Positions 52,649-61,214 of a stretch of DNA of 64,000 bases are shown piece after piece. A program made the translations under genes and the position numbers. Numbering within the stretch: position 1 is the stretch's first letter; each line of letters starts with the position of its first letter. Location of the stretch: assembly GCA_965232105.1 (NCBI GenBank), contig OZ246956.1:2914001-2978000 (forward strand), in the 5' to 3' direction. The stretch comes from Multivorans sp965232105 (GTDB lineage Bacteria > Acidobacteriota > Thermoanaerobaculia > Multivoradales > Multivoraceae). Under the pieces are notes generated by a model. That model made no database searches. It had not been told where the DNA came from and saw nothing but the letters and a program-made list of their open reading frames with translations.

Positions 52649-53416
52649 TCAAATCGCATACGCGTACCGAATCGCCGCCTTCGCCAGCAATGCCGCCGGA
52701 TCGAGCAGAGGCCGCCCTGCCGCCTCCGCCCCTTCGAGCGCCAGCGGAATCTCCGTACACCCCGCCACCAGCAGGTCGACTCCGGCATCGTCGACAAGCC
52801 GCTCCGCCGCCTCCTCCAGCAACCGCCGCGCCTCCGCCGACCCGCCATCCGTCTTGATCCCGCCGCCCTGGTGGCGTCCACAGGCCCAGGGACCGTAGAT
52901 CGGCTCCATCACCGCGCGCCGTTGCAGCTCTTCGCCGTCCTCCAGGTCGAACGGGCTCACCGGTTGCAGTCCGTGCGCCTCCAGCGGATCGTGATACAGC
53001 CGGGAGCGCAGCGTCCCGGATGTAGCGAGCAGCCCCACCGAACCCCCCGGCGCGATGCGTGCCGCCTCGTCGACCGTCACCTCGATCAGGCTGATGATCG
53101 GAAGCGGGCTCTCCTCACGCAGACGCGCCAGGAACAGGTGCGCCGTGTTGCAGGCGACGACCGCGAAGTCGGCATCGGCGCCTCGCAGCCTCTCCAGGCT
53201 CCGACTCAGCGACGGCGTCGGATCCTCGGCCTCCCCGAAGTACGCCTCGGTGCGGTCCGGCGTCTGCGGAATGCTCGAGAGCACCCACTGCGGGAAGTCC
53301 TGGTCGCGCCGGGCCGCGATCACCTCGCCCGCCGCCTCGAGCAGCTTCCGTTCGAAGTCGATGTGGGCAAACGGTCCCAGGCCGCCGACGATCCCGATCA
53401 GCCGCTCTTGCCGCAT
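52649..53416 (-). CDS. Aspartate/glutamate racemase family protein
   Basis: A PLP-independent racemase of 255 residues. The opening IGIVGGLGPFAHIDFERKL, the first catalytic Cys in VVACNTAHLF and the second in LLVAGCTEIPLAL are all present. It interconverts L- and D-amino acids, for instance D-aspartate, or acts as a related hydantoin/maleate enzyme. ATG 53416 is chosen by alignment of the glycine motif; the frame upstream overlaps the sulfatase gene. It is 28 bases downstream of the sulfatase gene. Confidence 0.9.
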   Translation of the reverse strand: MRQERLIGIVGGLGPFAHIDFERKLLEAAGEVIAARRDQDFPQWVLSSIPQTPDRTEAYFGEAEDPTPSLSRSLERLRGADADFAVVACNTAHLFLARLREESPLPIISLIEVTVDEAARIAPGGSVGLLATSGTLRSRLYHDPLEAHGLQPVSPFDLEDGEELQRRAVMEPIYGPWACGRHQGGGIKTDGGSAEARRLLEEAAERLVDDAGVDLLVAGCTEIPLALEGAEAAGRPLLDPAALLAKAAIRYAYAI

Positions 53417-53444
53417 GCGGGTTGCCAGCCGCGCCTCCGCCAAC

Positions 53445-54965
53445 TCAGGGTTGATCAGCCGGCGAAAGGAGAGCGCCCGGCCGCTGTCGCGGCAGGCTTG
53501 GGTGGCGCGGCGCTCCTCCCAGGTACTCGTAGTCGTCGAAGACGTCGCCATCGCCGGAGGCGCGCGGGTCGCCGGTTTCCCGCAACCGGTCCAGGAGCCG
53601 TTCGGCAAGTTCGTCTCTGGTCGCCCGGTAGTCCGGCTCGTCGGCGACATTCACCTGTTGATCCGGGTCGGTTCGGAGATCGTAGAGCTCAACGGCGGGC
53701 CGCTTGGCGAAGGACAGGTCGTAGAGCCGTCGGTGTTCGGCGTCGCGATCCCGGTTCTCGATCATGTACGTCTTCGTCGGCCCGTTGTCCGTGTCCGCGT
53801 ACCAGGCGCCGGGGTAGGCGGCCTGTTCGTAGTTCGGCGTGCCGTTGGGCCAGCGGTCGGGGCGGAAGTTGTGGATGTAGAGGTAGTCGTGGGTGCGGAT
53901 CGCCCGGCTCGGGTAGCCGCCCACATCGGGTGCCTCCTGTGCGGGCACGTGCCGCTCCTTGCCGGTCAGCACATGGTCGCGGCCGTCGGCCACGATGACG
54001 GCCTGGAGGAAGTCGCTGTCATTGCCGGAGCCGAGCAGGGGAATGAGACTCTTGCCCGTCATCGCGTCCGGCAGCGGAAGGCCGGCGGCGTCCAGGAACG
54101 TGGGCGCCAGGTCCGTCAGGCTGATGAAGGCGTTGACCACGAGGCCGGGCTCGGCTCGGCCGGGCCAGCGAATTGCCAGCGGTACCCGCGACCCGCAGTC
54201 GTAGACGTTGCTCTTGCAGCGGGGGAAGGGCATTCCGTGATCGCTCGTCATCACGACGATCGTGGTCTCCGCGAGACCCTGTTCGTCGAGCAACTTCAAG
54301 GCGTCGCCGACCAGGGCGTCGAACCGCTGGACCTCCCAGTAGTAGTCGGCGACATCCCCGCGAACCTCGGGATGGTCCGGAAACGCGGCGGGAAGCTCGA
54401 TTGCGTCGAGTTCCATGCCACTCTCGGCGCCCGAGCCGGGGCGGAAGGGGCGGTGCGGATCGGAGGTGCCCAGCCAGAAGGCGAAGGGCTGGCTTTCTCC
54501 CTGCCCGGCCAGGAACTCCTCGAAGCTTCCGAAGCGACGGCCGGCGAGCTGGCGTCCTTCCGTCTCGGTACTTCCGGGTCCCCAGGCCTTGCCGGTGGCA
54601 CCCGTGCGGTAGCCGGCGCCCCTCAGCGTTTCCTGGTACGTCTCGAATCGGTCGGGAAAGACGCTCCACAGGTTCGCCGCTCCCCCAAGCCGCCAGTGCC
54701 ACTGGCCGGTGAGAATCGCCCCGCGCGACGGCGTGCAGGAAGGGGAGGAGACGTAGGCGTGGTGCGCCAGGGCGCCCTCGCGCGCGATGCGGTCGAACGC
54801 GGGAGTCTTCACCACCGGGTCGCCGTAGGCCGATGCGTGCGGCCAACCCCAGTCGTCGGCGATCGCGAACAGGATGCTGAGCGGCTCGTCGTCCTGCGCC
54901 GTGGCGGCAGTGCCGGCGGCGAGGAGAAAGGCGGCGAGAAGGCTGAACGGTCGAGTCACCGCCAT
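53445..54965 (-). CDS. Secreted sulfatase (formylglycine type)
   Basis: A 506-residue exported sulfatase. The signal is FSLLAAFLLAAGTAATA. The metal motif FAIADDWGWPHA and the signature SSCTPSRGAILTGQ, whose Cys is converted to formylglycine, are intact, followed by TSDPHRPF and VMTSDHGMPFPR. It resembles the arylsulfatase/N-sulfoglucosamine sulfohydrolase branch and would release sulfate from sulfated glycans. No formylglycine-generating enzyme is in the window. The C-terminus has YDLRTDPDQQVNVAD as in relatives. Confidence 0.93.
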   Translation of the reverse strand: MAVTRPFSLLAAFLLAAGTAATAQDDEPLSILFAIADDWGWPHASAYGDPVVKTPAFDRIAREGALAHHAYVSSPSCTPSRGAILTGQWHWRLGGAANLWSVFPDRFETYQETLRGAGYRTGATGKAWGPGSTETEGRQLAGRRFGSFEEFLAGQGESQPFAFWLGTSDPHRPFRPGSGAESGMELDAIELPAAFPDHPEVRGDVADYYWEVQRFDALVGDALKLLDEQGLAETTIVVMTSDHGMPFPRCKSNVYDCGSRVPLAIRWPGRAEPGLVVNAFISLTDLAPTFLDAAGLPLPDAMTGKSLIPLLGSGNDSDFLQAVIVADGRDHVLTGKERHVPAQEAPDVGGYPSRAIRTHDYLYIHNFRPDRWPNGTPNYEQAAYPGAWYADTDNGPTKTYMIENRDRDAEHRRLYDLSFAKRPAVELYDLRTDPDQQVNVADEPDYRATRDELAERLLDRLRETGDPRASGDGDVFDDYEYLGGAPRHPSLPRQRPGALLSPADQP

Positions 54966-55006
54966 CGATCCTAGCCGGCGCCAGCAGGCGCTAGAGTCAC
55001 TCGACG

Positions 55007-55864
55007 ATGCGACTGCCTGTCCACTGCCTGTTCGGACTGCTGATCCTCCCCCTTGTCTCCGCCGCCTCCGCGGCCGCCTTGACCGGGGAGCAAGCCCGCC
55101 AGGCCGTCCACCGCTTCATCGAAGCCTGGAACACCCGCGACCCAGCCGCCTTCGCCGCGACGCTGCAATACCCGCACGTGCGGGCCGCGGCTGACTACGA
55201 TGGTCGCGTGTTCGCCGACGCCGGGGCCTACGCCGCGACCGTCGACTTCGGCCAGGTGCTGGCGACGGGATGGGACAGGAGCAGGCTCGATTCGGCGACC
55301 GTCGTCCAGGCCGGTGGCGGTCAGGCCCACGTCGCCGGGCGCTACACGCGGCTGCGCGCCGACGGCTCGGCCATCTGGAGCAACCAGGTCACCTACGTCG
55401 TCACCGAGACGGACGGCGCGGTCGGCATTCAGGCGCGGCTCGCGGCGGGCTTCGACGATCTGTCGGAGGCCGACCGCGAGGCGACCGCCGCGGAGGGCCT
55501 TGCCGCGGTGGACCGCTACCTCGACGCCTTCAACGCCCGGGACGAGGAGGCGATGACCGCCTCGCTGCACTTCCCCCACGTTCGGGTGGGGGTCGGAAGG
55601 GCCCGGGCGTGGGAGTCCGCCGCGGCGTACATGGAGGGCTTTGACTTCGACGCGTTCGCCGAGCGGCTCGGCTGGGTGCGGTCGGAAGCGGACTCCATGG
55701 TGGCGGTCCAGGTCGGCGCCCGAGGGGTCAACGTCGCGGTCAGGATCACCCGTTACGGCGCCGGCGATGCCAGGATCCACAGCTTCGACACGGTCTACCT
55801 GGTCACCGAGGAGGACGGTCGGTGGGCGATCCGGGCGGGTTCCAGCATCGCTCCTTCTCCTTGA
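55007..55864 (+). CDS. Exported protein with two NTF2/SnoaL-like repeats
   Basis: A 285-residue exported protein with the signal FGLLILPLVSAASAAA. Two tandem ~125-residue units are evident: VHRFIEAWNTRDPAAFAATL with LQYPHVR, and VDRYLDAFNARDEEAMTASL with LHFPHVR. Each ends in a VTYVV or VYLVT strand. This is the cone fold of the NTF2/SnoaL group, which binds small ligands or has no catalysis. The duplication is inside one polypeptide. Role unknown. Confidence 0.78.
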   Translation: MRLPVHCLFGLLILPLVSAASAAALTGEQARQAVHRFIEAWNTRDPAAFAATLQYPHVRAAADYDGRVFADAGAYAATVDFGQVLATGWDRSRLDSATVVQAGGGQAHVAGRYTRLRADGSAIWSNQVTYVVTETDGAVGIQARLAAGFDDLSEADREATAAEGLAAVDRYLDAFNARDEEAMTASLHFPHVRVGVGRARAWESAAAYMEGFDFDAFAERLGWVRSEADSMVAVQVGARGVNVAVRITRYGAGDARIHSFDTVYLVTEEDGRWAIRAGSSIAPSP

Positions 55865-55876
55865 GGCCTCGTCACG

Positions 55877-56014
55877 ATGCTCGCGTTGCTCGTCTGCGTG
55901 GGGGTTCTGATCCTCGCCGTCTTCCTGGACATCGCGATAGGTGCGGGCTTGGTGCTCAAGCTGTTCTCGAAGACTCCGGAGAGCCCGGAATCCCCCCGCT
56001 ATCGCGGTCGCTGA
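55877..56014 (+). CDS. Tiny single-span membrane protein
   Basis: A 45-codon frame, 12 bases after the NTF2-like gene. It encodes LALLVCVGVLILAVFLDIAI as a membrane helix, then LKLFSKTPESPESPRYRGR as a basic cytosolic tail. The length, the clean helix and the tight spacing between two genes of the same strand support it as a real gene, but there is no known family and no strong ribosome-binding site. Confidence 0.5.
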   Translation: MLALLVCVGVLILAVFLDIAIGAGLVLKLFSKTPESPESPRYRGR

Positions 56015-56031
56015 GGCTGTAGAGTCGGCCC

Positions 56032-56424
56032 GTGTCAGGCACGCCGTCTTCCCGCGTTCATGCCGCCGTCGTCCGCCGCGCCGACGACGCGCCCGCGAAC
56101 CAGGTCGAACTCGGCACCGCGACGACGACCCGGGTTCTGCTCGGCGCCGACGACGACGCGCCTCACTTCGCCATGCGGCGGTTCCGGATGGAGGACGGCG
56201 GCGGCATGCCGCTGCACACGAACCAGGTCGAGCACGAGCAGTACGTGCTTCAGGGCCGGGCGCGGATCGTGCTGGGTGAGGAGACGGTCGAGGTGGCCGC
56301 CGACGACGTGCTGCTGATCCCCGCGGGCCTGCCGCACTCCTACGAAGTGATCGAGGCGCCGTTCGAGTTCCTGTGCCTCGTGCCGAACCGGCCGGACCGG
56401 ATCGACCTGGTCTCGGGAGAGTGA
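56032..56424 (+). CDS. Cupin-domain protein
   Basis: A 130-residue single-domain cupin. Metal-binding motif 1 is MPLHTNQVEHEQYVLQGRA with paired His and Glu, and motif 2 is LIPAGLPHSYEV. It is cytosolic. Such proteins are sugar-binding, isomerase or sensor modules. It starts at GTG 56032. Its stop overlaps the GTG start of the PQQ-type protein (56421-56424), so they are coupled. Confidence 0.88.
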   Translation: MSGTPSSRVHAAVVRRADDAPANQVELGTATTTRVLLGADDDAPHFAMRRFRMEDGGGMPLHTNQVEHEQYVLQGRARIVLGEETVEVAADDVLLIPAGLPHSYEVIEAPFEFLCLVPNRPDRIDLVSGE

Positions 56425-57839
56425 AGAGGCGCCACTGTCCCGCGGCCGTGGCTGGAGCGACCGTCGTTCTGTTGGCCGCGAACTTTGCGATTCGGACTTC
56501 GTCGGCTCTGGCGGCGGGCAGCGCTGACACCCCGCCGCCTGATCTCCGCACCCGCACCGATGGCATCGACTGGCCGGGTTTTCTCGGACCGGACCGCGAC
56601 TCGAGGTCCCCGGAGAAGGGCATCCGCACCGACTGGTCCGGCGGCCTGCCTCTCCTCTGGCACCTGGAACTGGGCGAAGGCTACGCGGCGCCCTCCGTGG
56701 CCGGGGGCCGGCTCTTCTACTTCACGCGCTTCCGTGACCAGGCGCGGTTGGTCGCGGTCCGTTCCGAGACCGGCGAGGAGCTCTGGCGTTCCGAGTATCG
56801 GACGGACTACGAGGACTACTACGGCTACGACGGCGGCCCGCGCACGGCGCCCCTGGTCGATGGCTCGCGGGTCTACACGGTCGGCGCCGACGGCATGCTC
56901 CGCTGCCACCGCGTGCTCGACGGCGAAGTCCTTTGGGAGCGTGATGTGCACGCCGAGTACGGCGTCCAGCAGAACTTCTTCGGCGTCGCCAGCTCGCCCT
57001 GGATCGAGGATGACCTGTTGATCGCGGCGGTCGGCGGCAGCCCGCCGGACGCACCGAACATTCACAGCGGGAGGTTGAAGCCGAACGGCACCGCGCTGGT
57101 CGCATTCGACAAGCGGACGGGGGAGGAGCGCTATCGCCTCGGCGACGACCTCGCCAGCTACGCGAGTCCGGTGGTCCGAAACCTGGCCGGCGGGCGACTC
57201 GGATTCCACTTCGCCCGCTCCGGACTGATCGTCTTCGACCCGCGGGATGGCCGGGAGCTTGGCAGCTTCGGCTGGCGGGCGCGCCGGCTGACCAGCGTGA
57301 ACGCGGCGAACCCGGTCGTTGTCGGCACCCAGGTCCTGCTCACCGAGTCTTACGAGAAGGGGGCGGTGCTGATCGAGTACGACGCCACCCCGGAAGGGGA
57401 CTCGACCGGCTTCCGTCCCGTGTGGCGGGACGGCCCACGCGACCAGGCCATAGCCGCCCACTGGAACACGCCGGTGTACCACGAGGGAGTCGTCTACGTC
57501 TCGAGCGGCGAGAAGTCGCCCAACGCGGAGCTGCGAGCGGTTGATCTCCTGACCGGCAAGGTTCACTGGAGCCAGCCACGCCTGGCGCGCACCCAGTTGC
57601 TCTACGTCGACGGGCACTTCGTGGTCCAGAGCGAGATCGGCGATCTGCTCCTCGTTCGCGCGACCCCGGAGAGCTACCAGCAGGTCGCGCACCTGCGCCT
57701 GCAGGCCGAAGTCGACGGCCGGACCGTGGACCTGCTGCGCTACCCGGCCTGGGCGGCGCCGGTGCTGGCTCACGGCGTCTTGTATGTGCGTGGCAAGGAC
57801 CGTCTGGCCGCGCTGGAACTCATTCCGCCACCGGAGTAA
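56421..57839 (+). CDS. Exported PQQ-like beta-propeller protein
   Basis: A 472-residue exported propeller. A basic start (KRRHCP) and a hydrophobic core (AAVAGATVVLLAANFA) form the signal. The repeats carry the WD-like PQQ signature: LLWHLELGEGYAAPSVAGGRL, GEELWRSEY, GEVLWERDV and GKVHWSQPRL. The opening DWPGFLGPDRD is typical of outer-membrane or secreted PQQ-like proteins in planctomycetes and acidobacteria. No catalytic dehydrogenase signature is seen, so it may be a binding or assembly protein. GTG 56421 is chosen for the overlap and the preceding GGAGA. Confidence 0.87.
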   Translation: MKRRHCPAAVAGATVVLLAANFAIRTSSALAAGSADTPPPDLRTRTDGIDWPGFLGPDRDSRSPEKGIRTDWSGGLPLLWHLELGEGYAAPSVAGGRLFYFTRFRDQARLVAVRSETGEELWRSEYRTDYEDYYGYDGGPRTAPLVDGSRVYTVGADGMLRCHRVLDGEVLWERDVHAEYGVQQNFFGVASSPWIEDDLLIAAVGGSPPDAPNIHSGRLKPNGTALVAFDKRTGEERYRLGDDLASYASPVVRNLAGGRLGFHFARSGLIVFDPRDGRELGSFGWRARRLTSVNAANPVVVGTQVLLTESYEKGAVLIEYDATPEGDSTGFRPVWRDGPRDQAIAAHWNTPVYHEGVVYVSSGEKSPNAELRAVDLLTGKVHWSQPRLARTQLLYVDGHFVVQSEIGDLLLVRATPESYQQVAHLRLQAEVDGRTVDLLRYPAWAAPVLAHGVLYVRGKDRLAALELIPPPE

Positions 57840-57845
57840 ACGCCG

Positions 57846-60800
57846 CTGGCTCACGCTGCGATCTTCGTCTCGTGCTCGGCATCGCGCCGGCTTGCGGCCG
57901 CCGGCGACTGGCTGCGAGACCGCCGCCGCGGCGACGGGGAGACGTTGCTGCTGGCGGCGTCCCGCGGCGCCGCCGACGATCTCGTTCGCGGCCTGTCTGC
58001 GAACGGCCACGGAGTTCTTGGGGTCCACCGCGCCTCGCTGGACCAGTGGGCGCTCCAGACCGCGGCGCTCGAACTGGCTGCCCGTGACCTGAGCCCGGTC
58101 ACGGCGCTCGGAACCGAGGCAATGGCCGCCCGTGTGGCCCGCATGGCAGAGGCGGCAGGGGAGCTGGAGCGGTTGTCGCCGGTGGCGGGGATGCCCGGTT
58201 TTGCGCGCTCCCTGGCCGCGACGATCGGCGAGCTGCGAGCGGCGGGCGTTCCGCCCACCGAACTGCAGGTCGACGAACGGACGCGTGACCTGGAGCGACT
58301 GCTTCGTCGATTCGACGAGGAGATGGACCGCTTCCGCCTCGCGGATCGAACGGCCGTGCTGCGACTCGCCGGCATGGCTGTCGCGAAGTGGGGCGTCGCG
58401 GTTCCGCCGGCCTCGCTGTGGCTCGACCTGCCGCTTCGAAGCGCCAGCCAGGCGGAGCTTCTGCGGAGGTTGGCCGAGCGAAGCGGGGAAGTGCTCGCGA
58501 CCGTGGCCGCGGGCGACGACGAGGCCCTCGAATGGCTGGGTTCCGTACTCGACGATGGGACGGTGATCGACCTCGACCGGGAAGAGCCGGCTGACCGCGG
58601 GGCTTCGGCCGGGCGGCGGCTGGACCGAGTGCAGCGCTTCGTTTTCGAGACGGGCGCGGACGTCTCTCCGGCAAGTCACGCGGATACGCCCGCCGACCAG
58701 TCCGTCGACCTGTTCTCGGCCGCCGGCGAGGGGCAGGAGTGCGTCGAGATCGCCCGGCGCATCCACCGCGCGGCCGCCGCGGGTCTCCCTTTCGATCGCA
58801 TCGCGATCCTGGTGCGTCAGCCGGCCGCGTACCTGCCCCTGGTCGAGGATGCGCTCGGCCGCGCGGGCATTCCCGCCTACATCACGCGGGGGACACTGCG
58901 TCCGAATCCCGCCGGGCGCGCGTTTCTGTCGCTTCTGGCGTGCGCGGGGGAGAGACTGTCCGCGACTCGCTTCGCCGAGTATCTATCCCTGGGGCAGACT
59001 CCGGAGCCGGCTGCCGGCGGCGCGCCGCCGCGGCGCGAGGTGCCGTGGGTCGAGCCGGCCGGCGAGCAACTCGTGCTGAAGTCACCCGACGAGCCTTCCG
59101 GCGCCGAAGATGGCCGCGGCGCCGAAGATGGCGCGGACTCCGGCGGCGACGGCGCATCGCCAGCCGAGGCCGACGTCGGCGCCGGGGAAGACGCCGCTCC
59201 GGCCGGTGCGCTCCGAGTCCCGGCCCAGTGGGAGCGGCTGCTGGTCGATGCCGCCGTGGTCGGCGGCGCCGAGCGCTGGACGGAGCGTCTCGCGGGTCTG
59301 GGCGCTGAGTTCCGGTTGCGGTTGCGTGAGGCGGGGGACGAGGACGAGGGACACCGATCCTATCTGGAGCGCCAGATCGACCGCCTGGAGACGCTCCAGG
59401 CCTTCGCGCTGCCCCTGATCCGGTTCCTGGACGACCTGCCGGAGCGGGCCGACTGGGCCCTGTGGCTCGAACGCCTGGGCGAGCTCGCGACGATGGCGTT
59501 ACGGCGCCCGGAGAGCGTGCTCGAAGTGCTGGCCGAGCTCAGACCCCTGGCGCAGGTCGACGAGGTCGGACTCGCCGAGGTGGAGCGGATCCTCGCTGAG
59601 CGGCTGCGCTTCAGCCGCAACCAGCCGCCGAAGCGGCGATTCGGCCGCGTCTTCGTGGGCGGTGTCGAGGAAGCGGCTGGGCGAAGCTTCGATCTGGTGT
59701 TCGTGCCGGGCCTGGCGGAAGGCGTGTTCCCTCGGCGCGCGGGCGAAGACCCGCTGCTGCTCGACGAGCGCCGCGAGGCGCTACGGCAGGCCGGCTATCG
59801 CCTGACCGGAAACCAGCGCCGCACCTGGAGGGAGCAACTGCTGCTTCGTCTCGCCATTGGCGCGGCGAGTCGTCGGCTGGTCGTGTCCTATCCCCGGGTC
59901 GACCTGGTGCAGGGGCGCGCCCGGGTGCCGTCGCTGTACGCGCTCGACGTGCTCCGCGGCGCCGAGGGAAGGCTGCCGGACCTGGATGAGCTCGGCCGCC
60001 GGGCGGAGGCGGGCGGTGCGGCGGTGGTTGGCTGGCCGGCCCCCGAGGAGCCGGAGGACGCGGTCGACGAGTCCGAGTTCGACCTGGCTCTCCTGCGGCC
60101 GTACCTCGGCGCTGGAGCTCCGGTCGCGCAGCGCCGCGGCCGGGCACGCTTCCTCCTCGAGTCGAACGAGCATCTGAAGCGGGCTCTCGAGGCACGCGGT
60201 CGTCGTTGGCGGCGGCCCTGGTTCCCGGTCGACGGTCTCGTGGACGCGAGTCCCGAGGCTCTCGAGGCGTTGGTCGCCCAGCGCATCGGTGCCCGCTCCT
60301 ACTCGCCGACGGCGCTTCAGCACTATGCCGCCTGTCCCTATCGGTTCTTCCTCCAGGCGGTGCTGCGCCTGTATCCGCGAGACGAACTCGTCCAACTGGA
60401 GCAGTTGGACCCGATGACCCGCGGCAGCATCTTCCATGAGATCCAGTTCCGCCTGTTCGGCGCGCTGAAGGAGGCGGACCTTTTGCCCGTCGCGGCGGAC
60501 AACCTGGAGGGGGTCTTCGAGCGGCTCGACGACGTGCTGGACTCGAGCGAGCGCGACTACCGCGAGCAACTCGCACCGCCGATCGAACGGGTGTGGAAGG
60601 CGGAGTTCGAAGGACTGCGGGCCGATCTTCGCGGCTGGTTGCGACAGGTGGCGGACGAGGGCGGCCGGTGGAAGCCGATCCATGCCGAACTCTCCTTCGG
60701 CTTGAGACGCTCCGGGGACCGGGATCCCCATAGTTGTCCGGCGCCGGCGGAAGTGCTCGACGTCGCGCGATTGCGCGGATCGATCGACCTCGTCGAGGAG

Positions 60801-61214
60801 GACGCGGACGGCCGGCTCCGGGTGACGGACCACAAGACGGGCCGCGCGGTCCACGCGGGCGGCGGTCTCGTGATCGGCGGCGGCAAGGTTCTGCAGCCGG
60901 TTCTCTACAGCCTGGCCGCGGAGCGCGTTCTCGAGCGGGAAGTCGTTTCGGGCCGGCTCTTCTACTGCACTCAGCGCGGCGACTACAGCACCGTCTCCGT
61001 GCCGCTCGACGAACGGAGCCGCGGCGCCGCGCGCAGGCTGCTGCTCAAGGTGGACGAAGCGCTGGAGTCAGGCTTTCTGCCCGCGGCGCCCGCGAAGGAC
61101 GCATGCCGCTACTGCGACTACCGGCGGGTGTGCGGCCCGTACGAGGAACTGCGGGTCAAGCGCAAGGACCGGACCCGGCTGGAAGAACTCAACGCGCTGC
61201 GGAGCGAACGATGA
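57846..61214 (+). CDS. AddB-like PD-(D/E)XK nuclease/helicase-fold protein
   Basis: About 1122 residues, the nuclease partner of the AddA-like gene after it. A UvrD/AddB-like fold is suggested by IAILVRQPAAYLPLVEDAL and LDFVF-type strands (FDLVFVPGLAEGVFPRR). The C-terminal nuclease shows RGSIDLVEEDADG and VTDHKTG. An iron-sulfur cysteine set is formed by YAACPYRFFLQ and CRYCDYRRVC. No Walker A is seen, so the helicase part is probably inactive. Canonical starts begin only at TTG 57945, but the N-terminal strand (AAIFVSCSASRRLAAAGDWL) reads in frame before it; CTG 57846 lies 9 bases after GGAG. Confidence 0.86.
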   Translation: MAHAAIFVSCSASRRLAAAGDWLRDRRRGDGETLLLAASRGAADDLVRGLSANGHGVLGVHRASLDQWALQTAALELAARDLSPVTALGTEAMAARVARMAEAAGELERLSPVAGMPGFARSLAATIGELRAAGVPPTELQVDERTRDLERLLRRFDEEMDRFRLADRTAVLRLAGMAVAKWGVAVPPASLWLDLPLRSASQAELLRRLAERSGEVLATVAAGDDEALEWLGSVLDDGTVIDLDREEPADRGASAGRRLDRVQRFVFETGADVSPASHADTPADQSVDLFSAAGEGQECVEIARRIHRAAAAGLPFDRIAILVRQPAAYLPLVEDALGRAGIPAYITRGTLRPNPAGRAFLSLLACAGERLSATRFAEYLSLGQTPEPAAGGAPPRREVPWVEPAGEQLVLKSPDEPSGAEDGRGAEDGADSGGDGASPAEADVGAGEDAAPAGALRVPAQWERLLVDAAVVGGAERWTERLAGLGAEFRLRLREAGDEDEGHRSYLERQIDRLETLQAFALPLIRFLDDLPERADWALWLERLGELATMALRRPESVLEVLAELRPLAQVDEVGLAEVERILAERLRFSRNQPPKRRFGRVFVGGVEEAAGRSFDLVFVPGLAEGVFPRRAGEDPLLLDERREALRQAGYRLTGNQRRTWREQLLLRLAIGAASRRLVVSYPRVDLVQGRARVPSLYALDVLRGAEGRLPDLDELGRRAEAGGAAVVGWPAPEEPEDAVDESEFDLALLRPYLGAGAPVAQRRGRARFLLESNEHLKRALEARGRRWRRPWFPVDGLVDASPEALEALVAQRIGARSYSPTALQHYAACPYRFFLQAVLRLYPRDELVQLEQLDPMTRGSIFHEIQFRLFGALKEADLLPVAADNLEGVFERLDDVLDSSERDYREQLAPPIERVWKAEFEGLRADLRGWLRQVADEGGRWKPIHAELSFGLRRSGDRDPHSCPAPAEVLDVARLRGSIDLVEEDADGRLRVTDHKTGRAVHAGGGLVIGGGKVLQPVLYSLAAERVLEREVVSGRLFYCTQRGDYSTVSVPLDERSRGAARRLLLKVDEALESGFLPAAPAKDACRYCDYRRVCGPYEELRVKRKDRTRLEELNALRSER

